DNA of 64,000 nucleotides, taken from NCBI RefSeq assembly GCF_002874965.1, contig NZ_CP025624.1:4030001-4094000 (forward strand). Reading direction: 5' to 3'. Positions 16,754-25,215 of the stretch are shown here, piece after piece. The position numbers were made by a program, and so were the translations under genes. Source of the stretch: Pseudomonas sp. NC02. Its GTDB lineage: Bacteria; Pseudomonadota; Gammaproteobacteria; Pseudomonadales; Pseudomonadaceae. Each line of letters starts with the position of its first letter. Position 1 is the first letter of the stretch. The notes below the pieces were generated by a model. The model had not been told where the DNA came from, ran no database searches, and saw only the letters and a program-made list of their open reading frames with translations.

Positions 16754-16769
16754 TGACGGAGCGGATGAC

Positions 16770-17075
16770 TCAGTGGGCAAAGTTCTCGATCTTTACCTGG
16801 CCATCAGGAAACGTAGCGACAATCTCCAGTTCTCCTCCCATGGCGCGGATATAGTTACGCAGCGTGCTGATATACATGTCGGTACGCCGCTCCATTTTGG
16901 ACACTGCCGCCTGATTGATATTCAGCGCCTTGGCCAGCGTATCCTGGCTCATCTGTTGCGCCTTGCGCAGTTCATGCAGGGGCATTTCTTTCAGGTGTTG
17001 CTGGAAGATGCGCTCTGCATCGGCCCGGGCTTGCGGTGTCATGCGAGCCTGCAGCTCACTGAATTTTTTAGCCAT
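16770..17075 (-). CDS. XRE-family antitoxin (HigA-like)
   Basis: A 101-residue protein with an XRE helix-turn-helix in the C-terminal half (MSQDTLAKALNINQAAVSKME, about residues 42-62). The end, RAMGGELEIVATFPDGQ, is typical of HigA-type antitoxins paired with phage-derived Gp49/HigB toxins. It binds its toxin and represses the operon. It is encoded second, overlapping the toxin gene by eight bases, and is followed by a strong terminator. Confidence 0.88.
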   Translation of the reverse strand: MAKKFSELQARMTPQARADAERIFQQHLKEMPLHELRKAQQMSQDTLAKALNINQAAVSKMERRTDMYISTLRNYIRAMGGELEIVATFPDGQVKIENFAH

Positions 17076-17433
17076 GGTGACGGCCCTCTTTAAGCAGTGT
17101 TTCCAAATGTTCGTCATACAACTTCTCAGCCAGCGGGACGTATTCGTCATACCACCGGCCTCGACCGGTTTTATCCCCGCCAATCAGCAACAAGGCACAC
17201 CGGCGCGGATCAAATGCATACAGGACGCGGTAAGGCCGCCCGGCATGTTGCACCCGCAACTCTCGCAGGCAGCCATGCCTGGAGCCCTTGATGTCACTGC
17301 TGTGGGGGAAGCCAAGGCCTGGCCCCAGAAGGCCCAGTAAATCCACACTGGCCGATACTGAGGATTGCTCCTTTGCATCCAGACCCCCCCACCAGATTCC
17401 AAACTCGTCCGTGTATTCAACGTCCCAACCCAT
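17068..17433 (-). CDS. RelE/HigB-family toxin (Gp49/DUF891 type)
   Basis: A 121-residue protein. VEYTDEFGIWWGGLDAKEQ at the start, then RELRVQHAGRPYRVLYAFDP and LLLIGGDKTG match the HigB/Gp49 mRNA interferase fold, with basic residues on the core strands. The ATG at 17433 is the first that opens the domain; frames further upstream look non-coding. Toxin-first order with an overlapping XRE antitoxin is the higBA layout. Confidence 0.88.
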   Translation of the reverse strand: MGWDVEYTDEFGIWWGGLDAKEQSSVSASVDLLGLLGPGLGFPHSSDIKGSRHGCLRELRVQHAGRPYRVLYAFDPRRCALLLIGGDKTGRGRWYDEYVPLAEKLYDEHLETLLKEGRHHG

Positions 17434-17792
17434 GCAAATATGCCATCCATGGAATATAAACTCAAGGGCATAACTGTAGGAGTTCCTGGCGTGTACAGGC
17501 TTCCGTCTGTCCCGGAAAAGTGTTTGTAGATTATTCCCGCACAATGCTCAGACCATAAAAAACCACCCTTTCGCGCGGCTGAAGACACGACCATAGCGCC
17601 GGCACCACGGATGATCCCGACCGCCACGTGCATAAAACTCATTGAAATAAATGGTATTAATAGTTTGGAGAGTGCCGCGAAAGAACCGGACGACATCCAA
17701 TGAACCCGGAGGCGAAGGCCTTGGGACCTGCAAAGCAAGCTCGCTCCTACAGGAAAACCTGTTGATTCAGCAAAACGATCCCGGAGTCCCCA
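17434..17792. other. Intergenic region of 359 bases, no convincing gene
   Basis: No reading frame here shows family features. A locally AT-rich patch around 17625-17665 may hold the leftward promoter of the toxin-antitoxin pair. A solitary half REP lies at 17735-17752. The rightward Kef gene starts at 17793 without an obvious strong promoter. Confidence 0.6.
17735..17752. repeat. Degenerate half REP
   Basis: GCAAGCTCGCTCCTACAG matches the right arm of the variant REP at 9076-9100, but the opposite arm is missing. It is probably a decayed or solitary REP copy. Confidence 0.7.
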
Positions 17793-19601
17793 ATGCCCCA
17801 TGAAGGCAACCTGTTACAAGCGGCCGTTGTATTCCTGCTCGCTGCCGTCCTGACCGTGCCCCTGGCCAAGCGCCTGCAACTGGGTGCCGTGCTGGGTTAC
17901 TTGCTGGCCGGGGTGATCATCGGCCCATCGGTGCTGGGCCTGGTGGGCAACCCGCAAAGCGTCAGTCAGTTTTCCGAACTTGGGGTGGTGTTGCTGCTGT
18001 TCATCATTGGCCTGGAGTTGTCACCGAAGCGTCTGTGGGTGATGCGCAAGGCAGTGTTCGGTGTAGGCCTGGCGCAGGTGTTGCTGACGGGCACCGTGAT
18101 CGGCGTGGTCGCGCTGTTCGTGTTTGGCCAATCATGGAACAGCGCGATTGTGCTGGGCCTTGGCCTGGCGCTCTCCTCCACCGCGTTTGGCCTGCAAAGC
18201 CTCGCCGAGCGCAAGGAACTCAACCAGCCCCACGGGCGACTGGCCTTTGCGATTCTGTTGTTCCAGGACATCGCCGCCATCCCGTTGATCGCCATGGTGC
18301 CGCTGCTCGCGGGCAGCGATCATCCCGCCACCACCTCCCAGGGCCTGCGACACGGCCTGGAAGTACTGGGCAGCATCGCCGTGGTGATCATCGGCGGGCG
18401 CTATCTGTTGCGGCCGGTGTTTCGCATCGTCGCCAAGACCGGCCTGCGGGAGGTCTCCACCGCCACCGCGTTGCTGGTGGTGATCGGCACCGCATGGCTG
18501 ATGGAGCTGGTGGGCGTGTCCATGGCCCTCGGCGCCTTCCTCGCCGGGTTGCTGCTGGCAGACTCCGAATACCGGCATGAGCTGGAATCGCAGATCGAAC
18601 CGTTCAAGGGCCTGCTGCTGGGTCTGTTTTTTATCAGCGTGGGCATGGGCGCCAATATCAGCCTGCTGTTCAGCGCGCCGGTGATCGTGCTGGGGCTGAC
18701 CCTGCTGCTGATCGCCATCAAGTTGCCGCTGCTGTTTTGCGTGGGTCGCCTGGCAGGCGGCCTGAACCCTGAAAGCGCGCTGCGCCTGGGCGTGGTGCTG
18801 GCAGCCGGTGGTGAGTTCGCATTCGTGGTGTTCAAGATCGGCCGCGACCAAGGCCTGTTCGAGCCGCACCTCTACGACATCCTGGTGTTGACCATCACCC
18901 TGTCCATGGCCGTGACGCCATTGCTGCTGTTGCTCTGCCCGAAGCTGTTCAAGCCCAAGGCCAAGCCGGTGGAAGTGCCCGAGGAATACCGTGCCATCGA
19001 AAGCGATGCGCCACGGGTGGTGATCGCCGGGATGGGCCGCATGGGGCAGATCGTGGCGCGGATCCTGCGGGCACAGAACATCTCGTTCATTGCCCTCGAC
19101 ACCTCGGTGGAAACCATCGAACTGACCCGCAGTTTCGGCGGCATGCCGGTGTTCTACGGCGACCCGCAGCGCCCGGAAATCCTTCACGCAGCGAAAGTCG
19201 ACCAGGCCGAGTTTTTCGTGATCGCCATGGACGACCCCGAGATCAACATCAAGACCGCCGAGCTGGTGCGCAGCCTCTACCCGCACATGAAGATCATCGC
19301 CCGCGCCCGTAACCGCCAGCATGTGCACCGCCTGGTGGACCTCGACGCGTCACCGGTGCGCGAGACGTTTTACTCCAGCCTGGAAATGAGCCGCCGCACC
19401 CTGGCGGGCCTTGGCTTGACCCAGGCCCAGGCCGACGCGCGCATCAGCCGCTTCAAAAACCATGACCTGCAATTGCTGGCGGCCCAACACGCCGTGTATG
19501 ACGACGCGGCCAAGGTGATGCAGTCTGCCCAGGAAGCCCGGACGGAACTGGCACGGCTGTTTGAGATGGACCGGATCGAGGAAGAGTCCGACAAGGTGTA
19601 G
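17793..19601 (+). CDS. Kef-type K+/H+ antiporter (CPA2 family)
   Basis: A 602-residue protein. An N-terminal CPA2 exchanger of about 12-13 helices (GYLLAGVIIGPSVLG; LLLFIIGLELSPKRLW; LFQDIAAIPLIA) is followed by a cytoplasmic RCK/TrkA-N domain with the nucleotide motif VVIAGMGRMGQIVARIL near residue 410. KefB/KefC proteins release K+ in exchange for protons, acidifying the cytoplasm during electrophile stress. No separate KefF/KefG ancillary gene is adjacent. The last 100 residues are a charged, helical tail. Confidence 0.9.
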   Translation: MPHEGNLLQAAVVFLLAAVLTVPLAKRLQLGAVLGYLLAGVIIGPSVLGLVGNPQSVSQFSELGVVLLLFIIGLELSPKRLWVMRKAVFGVGLAQVLLTGTVIGVVALFVFGQSWNSAIVLGLGLALSSTAFGLQSLAERKELNQPHGRLAFAILLFQDIAAIPLIAMVPLLAGSDHPATTSQGLRHGLEVLGSIAVVIIGGRYLLRPVFRIVAKTGLREVSTATALLVVIGTAWLMELVGVSMALGAFLAGLLLADSEYRHELESQIEPFKGLLLGLFFISVGMGANISLLFSAPVIVLGLTLLLIAIKLPLLFCVGRLAGGLNPESALRLGVVLAAGGEFAFVVFKIGRDQGLFEPHLYDILVLTITLSMAVTPLLLLLCPKLFKPKAKPVEVPEEYRAIESDAPRVVIAGMGRMGQIVARILRAQNISFIALDTSVETIELTRSFGGMPVFYGDPQRPEILHAAKVDQAEFFVIAMDDPEINIKTAELVRSLYPHMKIIARARNRQHVHRLVDLDASPVRETFYSSLEMSRRTLAGLGLTQAQADARISRFKNHDLQLLAAQHAVYDDAAKVMQSAQEARTELARLFEMDRIEEESDKV

Positions 19602-19673
19602 GGATGGAGATGAACGATCTTGCGAATTTTCTGACAGAATACGGCGCAATTTCGTTCATCCCTGGAGAGCTTC

Positions 19674-20252
19674 ATGGCCACCCTCAGCAAGACCGCAGCC
19701 CTCTTGGCCCTCGCGCTGGCCGCCGGGTTCGGCGCCAGCCAAGTCCTCGCCGCCAGCAAGCCAGCGGCGCAGAAGACCGCCACCCAGACCATCTCCACCC
19801 TGGATGGCAAGTTCAGCTTCAACCTGCCCAAGTCCTACCTGGCCGACCCACTGCCGGCCGGTGATGCCGAGCACGGCACCGCAGGCGCCAGCGGCACGAT
19901 GTACAGTGACCAGGCCACCAAAAGCGTGATCTTCGTCGTCGAAAAACCGAGTGTCGCCGGCCTGATCAAGGACAACGACCCGCAGTTCCTCGACGGTGCC
20001 GTGGCGGATTTCGTCAAGGAACAAAGCGCCGCCCTGCCGGACTTCAAGAAAGGCGCCGAGAAGAAACTCACCGTGAAAGGCCTGGCCCTGCGCCAGGTCG
20101 ACAGCACCGCGACCATGGGCGGTGGCAAGACACTGAGTTCCACCTTCCTGACGGGCTCCGGCAGCCACCAATTGGTGGTGCAGGCCATTTCCCGGGCGGA
20201 TGATGAAGCCGGTCATGCACTGTTGGTGAAGCAGATTATCGGCGGTAAATAA
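19674..20252 (+). CDS. Exported protein of unknown function, possibly DcrB-like
   Basis: A 192-residue protein with a signal peptide (ALLALALAAGFGASQVLAAS). The mature part (FSFNLPKSYLADPLPAG at its start; VKGLALRQVDSTATMGGGK later) has the alternating pattern of the DcrB/PsbP-like fold found in periplasmic proteins. I do not recognise a specific function. GGAGAG precedes the ATG. It lies 72 bases after the Kef gene and is followed by a REP. Confidence 0.6.
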   Translation: MATLSKTAALLALALAAGFGASQVLAASKPAAQKTATQTISTLDGKFSFNLPKSYLADPLPAGDAEHGTAGASGTMYSDQATKSVIFVVEKPSVAGLIKDNDPQFLDGAVADFVKEQSAALPDFKKGAEKKLTVKGLALRQVDSTATMGGGKTLSSTFLTGSGSHQLVVQAISRADDEAGHALLVKQIIGGK

Positions 20253-20279
20253 CCCGATTTACCTGACAATGAAAATCTA

Positions 20280-20371
20280 ATGTGGGAGCTGGCTTGCTCG
20301 CGAAAGCGGTGTTTCAGTCAACACATGTATTAACTGACCCACCGCTTTCGCGAGCAAGCCCGCTCCCACAT
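20280..20371. repeat. REP inverted-repeat element, copy 4
   Basis: Arms of 31 bases (20280-20310 and 20341-20371) pair with a single mismatch, with a 30-base centre. It separates the convergent exported-protein and esterase genes. Confidence 0.9.
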
Positions 20372-20396
20372 TTTGACCGCGTCCACATCGCCGGAC

Positions 20397-21116
20397 TCAG
20401 TGCAGGCTCTTTTCCAGCCACTGCTTCAAGTCCAGCAACTCCGCCTCACCGACGGTATGAATCATCCCCGGGTAGCCGTGGAATTCCGGGGTGAGGCCAA
20501 TCCCCTGCAATACCTCGTTGGCCCGCGTTGCCGAGTAGTACGGCAGCGCCTGGTCCAGCGTCCCGTGACCGATGAAAATCGCCAGCTTGCCCAGTGGCGC
20601 ATCCGGCTTGAGTTCGGCCTTGAGTACCGGCAGCAGGCTGCCGCTCAACGCCGCAATCCCGCGCAGGGTTTCGGGATGTCTTAACCCGACTTCATACGAC
20701 ATGATCGCACCCTGGCTGAACCCCACCAGAAACACCCGCTCAGGTTGGGTGTGGTACTTGGTGGTGGCCTGGGCGACGAAGGCTTCGATCAGCTTGGCGC
20801 TGCTCTGCAGGTCGGCGGTCTCGCCATCAAAATCGCCATCGCCCGGCTTCTTGCGAAACCAGCGATAACCACCGCCCTCCACCGGCATCGGTGCCCGTGC
20901 AGACAGGTAGGTCCAGGTCGACGGCAAGCGGTCCTTGAGCCCGAACAGGTCGGCCTCGTCACTGCCATAACCGTGCAGGAAGATCACCAGCGGCTCGTTG
21001 CGGGCATCACTTTGAGTCTGTTCCAGATAAGGCAGCGGCAGGTCTGTGTGCAATACGTCTTCGGCCTGTGCGGCGCCGGTAAACAGCGCTACCGTCAGGG
21101 CAATCAGTTTGAGCAT
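20397..21116 (-). CDS. Secreted alpha/beta hydrolase (phospholipase/carboxylesterase family)
   Basis: A 239-residue protein with a signal peptide (MLKLIALTVALFTGAAQA) and an esterase domain: FLHGYGSDEADLFGL, the nucleophile elbow VGFSQGAIMSYE near residue 132, GHGTLDQALPYY (Asp) and a His in GYPGMIH. It belongs to the carboxylesterase/acyl-thioesterase family, here exported to the periplasm. AGAGG lies nine bases before ATG 21116; ATG 21122 and TTG 21125 are alternatives. It starts right after the cobF stop and may be co-transcribed. Confidence 0.82.
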   Translation of the reverse strand: MLKLIALTVALFTGAAQAEDVLHTDLPLPYLEQTQSDARNEPLVIFLHGYGSDEADLFGLKDRLPSTWTYLSARAPMPVEGGGYRWFRKKPGDGDFDGETADLQSSAKLIEAFVAQATTKYHTQPERVFLVGFSQGAIMSYEVGLRHPETLRGIAALSGSLLPVLKAELKPDAPLGKLAIFIGHGTLDQALPYYSATRANEVLQGIGLTPEFHGYPGMIHTVGEAELLDLKQWLEKSLH

Positions 21117-21128
21117 GAGCATCAACCT

Positions 21129-21884
21129 CTAGGGTTTGCGCAACAAATAGGTATCCATGATCCAGCCATTGGCCTGGCGCGCCGCCTTGCGCACACGTTC
21201 AATCTCTTCGGCAACCTCGGCCACTTTGCCGCTGATCAGGATTTCATCCGGTGTGCCCAGATAGGCGCCCCAGTAGATATCCAGGTCCTGATCGGCCACG
21301 GTGCGGTAGGAATCTTCGGCATCGAGCATGACAACCAGGGTGTCGGCATCACTCGCCTGCCCCGCCGCCAACCGGCGCCCGGTGGTGATTTCGATGGAGA
21401 GACCGATGCGGTTCAGCGGCACTTTGTGCTGCGCCGCCAACGCCTGGACGCTGGTGATCCCGGGGATCACTTCAAATTCGAATTCGCAGCTGCCGCTGGC
21501 GAGGATCGCCTGCAGGATACGAATGGTGCTGTCGTACAGTGCGGGGTCGCCCCAGGCCAGGAATGCGCCCACTTCGCCGTCGGCCATTTCTTCATTGATC
21601 ATCCGTTCGAAGGTCTGCTGCTTGTCGCGGTTCAGGTCCTTCACGGCGGTGGTGTAGTCGATATCACCGCGCACCCGCTCGGGGCAATCGGCCTCGACAA
21701 AGCGGTAGGCGTGATCGGTGATGTAGGTCTCGCAGATTTCCCGGCGCAGGTCGATCAGCTTGTCCTTGCTCTGGCCCTTGTCCATCAGGAAAAACACGTC
21801 GGTGCGGTTGAGCGCCTTGACCGCCTGCATCGTGATGTAGTCAGGGTTGCCGGCGCCAATGCCGATGATCAGGATGCGTTTCAT
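21129..21884 (-). CDS. cobF: Precorrin-6A synthase (deacetylating)
   Basis: A 251-residue SAM-dependent methyltransferase of the CobF family. The tetrapyrrole methylase motif ILIIGIGAGNPDYITMQ opens the protein, followed by GAFLAWGDPALYDSTIRIL and VIPGITSVQALAAQHK. CobF methylates precorrin-5 at C-1 with loss of the C-2 acetyl group, in the aerobic cobalamin pathway. ATG 21884 is chosen because it opens directly into the motif. It follows the histidine phosphatase gene by 58 bases. Confidence 0.92.
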   Translation of the reverse strand: MKRILIIGIGAGNPDYITMQAVKALNRTDVFFLMDKGQSKDKLIDLRREICETYITDHAYRFVEADCPERVRGDIDYTTAVKDLNRDKQQTFERMINEEMADGEVGAFLAWGDPALYDSTIRILQAILASGSCEFEFEVIPGITSVQALAAQHKVPLNRIGLSIEITTGRRLAAGQASDADTLVVMLDAEDSYRTVADQDLDIYWGAYLGTPDEILISGKVAEVAEEIERVRKAARQANGWIMDTYLLRKP

Positions 21885-21942
21885 GGGAAAGTCTTCATGG
21901 GGGGTCTCGGTGCGGGGAACGGATTTTGCCATGTTCGGGACG

Positions 21943-22506
21943 TCAGGCGTGAGTTTCCAGGCGCAGGCGCCAACGGCCATTGAAGCGTAACTCGGTGGAT
22001 GACAGCGGTTCCACGTCGATCAGGTTGAACATGGCGGGTGGGCATTGCATGACATGCAGCAGCGCTGCGCGGATCACAAATGGATGCGTCACCGCCACGA
22101 CATGCCCCGGGGATTGCTCAAGGGACTGCAACCACTGCCCTATCCGCTCACACAGTTGCACTACCGACTCGCCGCCGTGGGGCGCCGAGGTGCTGTCGGT
22201 CAACCAGGCCTGAAGCGCTTCGGGTTCGGCCTGCTGAACCCCCTCGATCGCCAACCCTTGCCAGCGGCCAAAATCACAATCGCGCAGGGCTGTTTCAACC
22301 AAAGCATCGTCGGCAAACAGCGCCGCCGTCTGCCGGGTCCGCGCCTCCGGGCCGCACAGCACCAGGGGTGCACGCTTGAAGCGTTGCCCCTGGGAAAGCG
22401 CCGCCTGCTGCCAGTCCATCTCCACCGACTCATCCAGCGCAAAGCGTGCCTGTTTCTGGGCACGGGTGCTGGCGTGGGCAACAAGGGTCAAACGGGTGGC
22501 CTGCAT
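21943..22506 (-). CDS. Histidine phosphatase-family protein with altered RHG motif, cobalamin-linked
   Basis: A 187-residue protein of the histidine phosphatase fold. The catalytic RHG motif reads AHA (TLVAHASTRAQKQ), keeping the phospho-accepting His but not the Arg. The downstream PEARTRQTAALF and the second catalytic His in VAVTHPFVIRA are kept. Family members near cobalamin genes include CobC (alpha-ribazole phosphatase). Loss of the Arg leaves activity in doubt. It is co-directional with cobF and divergent from the riboswitch-controlled cbtBA. Confidence 0.75.
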   Translation of the reverse strand: MQATRLTLVAHASTRAQKQARFALDESVEMDWQQAALSQGQRFKRAPLVLCGPEARTRQTAALFADDALVETALRDCDFGRWQGLAIEGVQQAEPEALQAWLTDSTSAPHGGESVVQLCERIGQWLQSLEQSPGHVVAVTHPFVIRAALLHVMQCPPAMFNLIDVEPLSSTELRFNGRWRLRLETHA

Positions 22507-22559
22507 GACAAATCGCTCTGGTTTTAAGGTGCAGTCAGCGTAGACTTGCAAAGTTGTTT

Positions 22560-22690
22560 CAACATGTTTCAACCATTCTGCAACAGGAAGCCGGTTCAAT
22601 GCCGGCGCGGTCGCGCCACTGTATTCGGCCTTTTAGCCGTAAGCCAGACCCTGTTTCAGCCAACTCGCTATCCATTTCGGGACGCGTCAT
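22560..22690 (+). ncRNA. Cobalamin riboswitch upstream of cbtB
   Basis: The leader holds the conserved B12 elements: CAGGAAGCCGGTTCAATGCC (22583-22602), the B12 box core GCGCCACTG ending at 22621, and AAGCCAGACC (22641-22650). It ends 15 bases or so before the cbtB start, near its GGAGG site. Adenosylcobalamin binding would lower expression of the cobalt transporter genes. Outer limits are approximate. Confidence 0.88.
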
Positions 22691-22704
22691 CCCTGGAGGT
22701 TCTC

Positions 22705-22917
22705 ATGGCTTATACCGCTGCAACTGGCTCCGACGTTTCAATACCGTCCATTCCCCTGGGCGAAATCCTGCCCTGGGCGATCTTCGGCGGCCTGCTGCTA
22801 TTGCTCGCGATTTACTTCGTCGGCGCCGAGCAAGGCGCGACGGCCGTGTTCAAAGGCATGTACGTGCATGAGTTTGTGCATGACGGTCGCCACCTGCTGG
22901 GTTTCCCCTGCCATTGA
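22705..22917 (+). CDS. cbtB: Cobalt transporter subunit CbtB
   Basis: A 70-residue protein with one membrane helix (ILPWAIFGGLLLLLAIYFVG) and a His-rich C-terminus (HEFVHDGRHLLGFPCH), the hallmark of CbtB. With CbtA it forms a predicted cobalt uptake system in organisms with B12 synthesis. GGAGG lies before ATG 22705. Control is by the cobalamin riboswitch directly upstream, and cbtA starts 15 bases downstream. Confidence 0.92.
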   Translation: MAYTAATGSDVSIPSIPLGEILPWAIFGGLLLLLAIYFVGAEQGATAVFKGMYVHEFVHDGRHLLGFPCH

Positions 22918-22932
22918 TTGGAGCGTGACGAC

Positions 22933-23661
22933 ATGACAGGGCATTTACTCGTTCGCGGGATGCTGGTGGGCCTGCTCGCCGGCATCTTGGCCTTCGGCTT
23001 CGCCAAGACCTTTGGTGAGCCGCAGATCGACAAGGCCATCGCCTTCGAAGATCAGATGGCACAGATGCACGGCGATGCGCCGGAAGAAGAACTGGTGAGC
23101 CGCGAAGTACAAAGTACCTTCGGCCTGTTCACCGGCGTGGTGGTGTACAGCGTCTCCCTGGGTGGCATTTTCGCCTTGGTGTTCGCCTACTCCCTGGGCC
23201 GCATCGGCAAGGTCGGCCCCCGTGGCTTGGCAGCGCTGCTGGCATTGGCGGCGTTTGTGACGATCATCGTGGTGCCGGGGCTGAAGTATCCGGCCAACCC
23301 GCCATCGGTGGGCGACCCGGCCACCATCGCGCAACGCACCAAGCTGTTCTTCCTGATGCTGCTGGTGTCGGTGGCGGCTGCGGTGATTGCGATCAACGCG
23401 GCGCGCAAGCTGATTGCCAGCCGTGGCCTATGGGCAGGCGCGATCCTCGGTGTGGCGCTGTACATCGTGATCGTGTCGGTGGCCGGCAGCTTGTTCCCGA
23501 CCATCAACGAAGTGCCGGAACAGTTCTCGGCAGTGTTGCTGTGGAAATTCCGGGTGGCCTCCCTGGGGATTCAACTGGTGCTGTGGACCACCCTGGGCCT
23601 GGTGTTCGGCGCCGTGGCCGAGCGCAAGCTGAGCCAGCCTCAGGCGCGTCTCAATTCCTGA
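22933..23661 (+). CDS. cbtA: Cobalt transporter subunit CbtA
   Basis: A 242-residue membrane protein of about six helices, starting MTGHLLVRGMLVGLLAGIL. The family-typical FGLFTGVVVYSVSLGGIFALVF and VVPGLKYPANPPSVGDPATI are present. It is the permease-like partner of CbtB in cobalt uptake for cobalamin synthesis. The ATG at 22933 follows GGAG. It is in one transcription unit with cbtB under the B12 riboswitch. Confidence 0.92.
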   Translation: MTGHLLVRGMLVGLLAGILAFGFAKTFGEPQIDKAIAFEDQMAQMHGDAPEEELVSREVQSTFGLFTGVVVYSVSLGGIFALVFAYSLGRIGKVGPRGLAALLALAAFVTIIVVPGLKYPANPPSVGDPATIAQRTKLFFLMLLVSVAAAVIAINAARKLIASRGLWAGAILGVALYIVIVSVAGSLFPTINEVPEQFSAVLLWKFRVASLGIQLVLWTTLGLVFGAVAERKLSQPQARLNS

Positions 23662-23669
23662 CGGTACAG

Positions 23670-23695
23670 GTAGCCGCCGACGCATCGGCGGCTAC
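23670..23695. terminator. Hairpin between convergent cbtA and DUF4865 genes
   Basis: An 11-bp perfect GC-rich stem (23670-23680 with 23685-23695, loop CGCA) begins eight bases after the cbtA stop codon. It lacks a run of T on either strand, so it may terminate weakly or protect the mRNA end. Confidence 0.55.
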
Positions 23696-23701
23696 CGGCA
23701 T

Positions 23702-24259
23702 TCACACCCCGGGCCGCGCCAGGTAGAACACCTCGTAGCCATTGCCCGGATGGTTCACATCCAGCGCCTTGGCCGACAAGGTAATTCGCACCAGCTTCCA
23801 CGCCTGCACATCCAGCGCCAGAAACACCGCGAAGTTATCGCTGCTGTCCGCGAGCTGCTGGTTGCGGGCCTTTTCTGCGGCGAGGATTTGCCCGCGGTCC
23901 GCCCCCGGCGCCAGCGCCCACTCCTCCCGATACAGGCTCAAGGCGTCTTGCGCCGGACCTCGCTGCACGTCCAGCGGTAACCAGGACTCAATGTGCGGCT
24001 GGCCAAAACTGTCGAGGACCTTCTGGAAGCGCTCGCCGAGCAAGAAATCCGCAGCCTGCAAAGGATCCGACCACAGATAAACCGACGAATACAGGTTACC
24101 CACCCCCGGCCCCTGCCCTCGCTCCTGGGCGATAAACGCCTTGAACAGCAAACCCTCGGCATGATCCCACAACGGCCCCAGGCGAGCGGCCCGCTCACGG
24201 ATGACACCCATGTCGTAATCGGCTGGCAAGCGGTGTGAATACTGTTTGGCAAACATCAT
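23702..24259 (-). CDS. DUF4865-family protein
   Basis: A 185-residue soluble protein starting MMFAKQYSHRLPADYDMGVI. NLYSSVYLWSDPLQAADFLLGERFQ and the rest of the pattern fit DUF4865, a family of unknown function often next to LysR regulators. The AGGAG site is five bases before ATG 24259. It is divergent from the LysR gene, with an 89-base shared promoter region, and is the probable target of that regulator. Confidence 0.78.
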   Translation of the reverse strand: MMFAKQYSHRLPADYDMGVIRERAARLGPLWDHAEGLLFKAFIAQERGQGPGVGNLYSSVYLWSDPLQAADFLLGERFQKVLDSFGQPHIESWLPLDVQRGPAQDALSLYREEWALAPGADRGQILAAEKARNQQLADSSDNFAVFLALDVQAWKLVRITLSAKALDVNHPGNGYEVFYLARPGV

Positions 24260-24348
24260 GGCGCTCCTGTTCAGATGAGTGCCCAGCTTGCGCAGCGCCC
24301 ATGATTTCCGCAAGATATCACCGGATATAGGTGTGATAAGGAACTGAA

Positions 24349-25215
24349 ATGACCGACGCACTCAAGCCGCTGGATATCGACACCGTGCACGCCTTTGTCC
24401 TGGTCGCCGATTTCGCCAGCTTCACCCGCGCGGCCCAGGCACTGGACACCTCGCAGGCAGCCATCAGCCTCAAGCTCAAGCGCCTGGAAGAACGCCTCGG
24501 TTATCGCCTGCTGGTTCGTACACCGCGGCATGTGCGGCTGTCGCCCCAGGGCGAGCAGTTCATCGTCGCCGCCCGCGCATTGCTCAATGCCCACGAACGG
24601 GCGTTGGGTGACATGGGCAATGGCGCCCCCCGACGGTTGGTGATCGGCATCAGCGACCACGTGGCCGGGCCGGACCTGCCACTGTGGCTCAGCCGCCTGG
24701 CCGCCTATGACCCGCTGGTGATCCTGGAGGTGCGGATCGCTTCGTCCCGCGACCTGGTGGCGGCGTTCGACCGCAACGAACTGGACGCGGTGATCGTGCG
24801 CAACGAAGGCGATCGCCAAGACGGTGAGGTATTGGTGGTGGAGCGCTTTGGCTGGTTCGCCGCGCCTACCTGGCAGCACACGCCCGGCACGCCCCTGCGC
24901 ATGGCAACAATGGCCTCGCCCTGCGGCGTGCGACACCTGGCGGTGCGCGCGCTGGATGAGGCGCGGATTGACTGGACCGAAGTGTTTGTCGGCGGCGGCG
25001 TAATGGCGGTAGGTGCGGCAGTCAGCGCCGGCCTGGGTGTGGCGGCGCTGGCCCGGCGAGTGGCGCCGGCGGGCGCCGTAGACGTCAGCGAACAGTACGG
25101 ATTACCGGCATTGCCCGTCAGTGAAATCGTGCTGCATAGCCGAATCAGCGACGGCCGCTCCCGCGAGACATTGCGGGCGTTGAGCGCAACCTTCAGAGGG
25201 GTTCTGGAGCGTTAG
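24349..25215 (+). CDS. LysR-family regulator, divergent from DUF4865 gene
   Basis: A 288-residue LysR protein. The helix-turn-helix FVLVADFASFTRAAQAL followed by TSQAAISLKLKRLEERLG lies at about residues 14-45. The substrate-binding half follows (VIGISDHVAGPDLP near residue 98). Divergent orientation suggests it regulates the DUF4865 gene and itself. Its last 23 bases overlap the tail of the convergent EIIC-EAL gene. Confidence 0.86.
   Translation: MTDALKPLDIDTVHAFVLVADFASFTRAAQALDTSQAAISLKLKRLEERLGYRLLVRTPRHVRLSPQGEQFIVAARALLNAHERALGDMGNGAPRRLVIGISDHVAGPDLPLWLSRLAAYDPLVILEVRIASSRDLVAAFDRNELDAVIVRNEGDRQDGEVLVVERFGWFAAPTWQHTPGTPLRMATMASPCGVRHLAVRALDEARIDWTEVFVGGGVMAVGAAVSAGLGVAALARRVAPAGAVDVSEQYGLPALPVSEIVLHSRISDGRSRETLRALSATFRGVLER

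Noticed and set aside
17184..17801. A 205-codon open frame on the minus strand over the HigB gene and the gap beside it
   Set aside because: It runs in another frame over the toxin gene, shows no domain or plausible composition, and has no ribosome-binding site.
18132..19328. A 398-codon open frame opposite the Kef gene
   Set aside because: It is rich in His, Gln and Gly, the typical antisense shadow of a high-GC membrane-protein gene; the plus-strand gene is clearly real.
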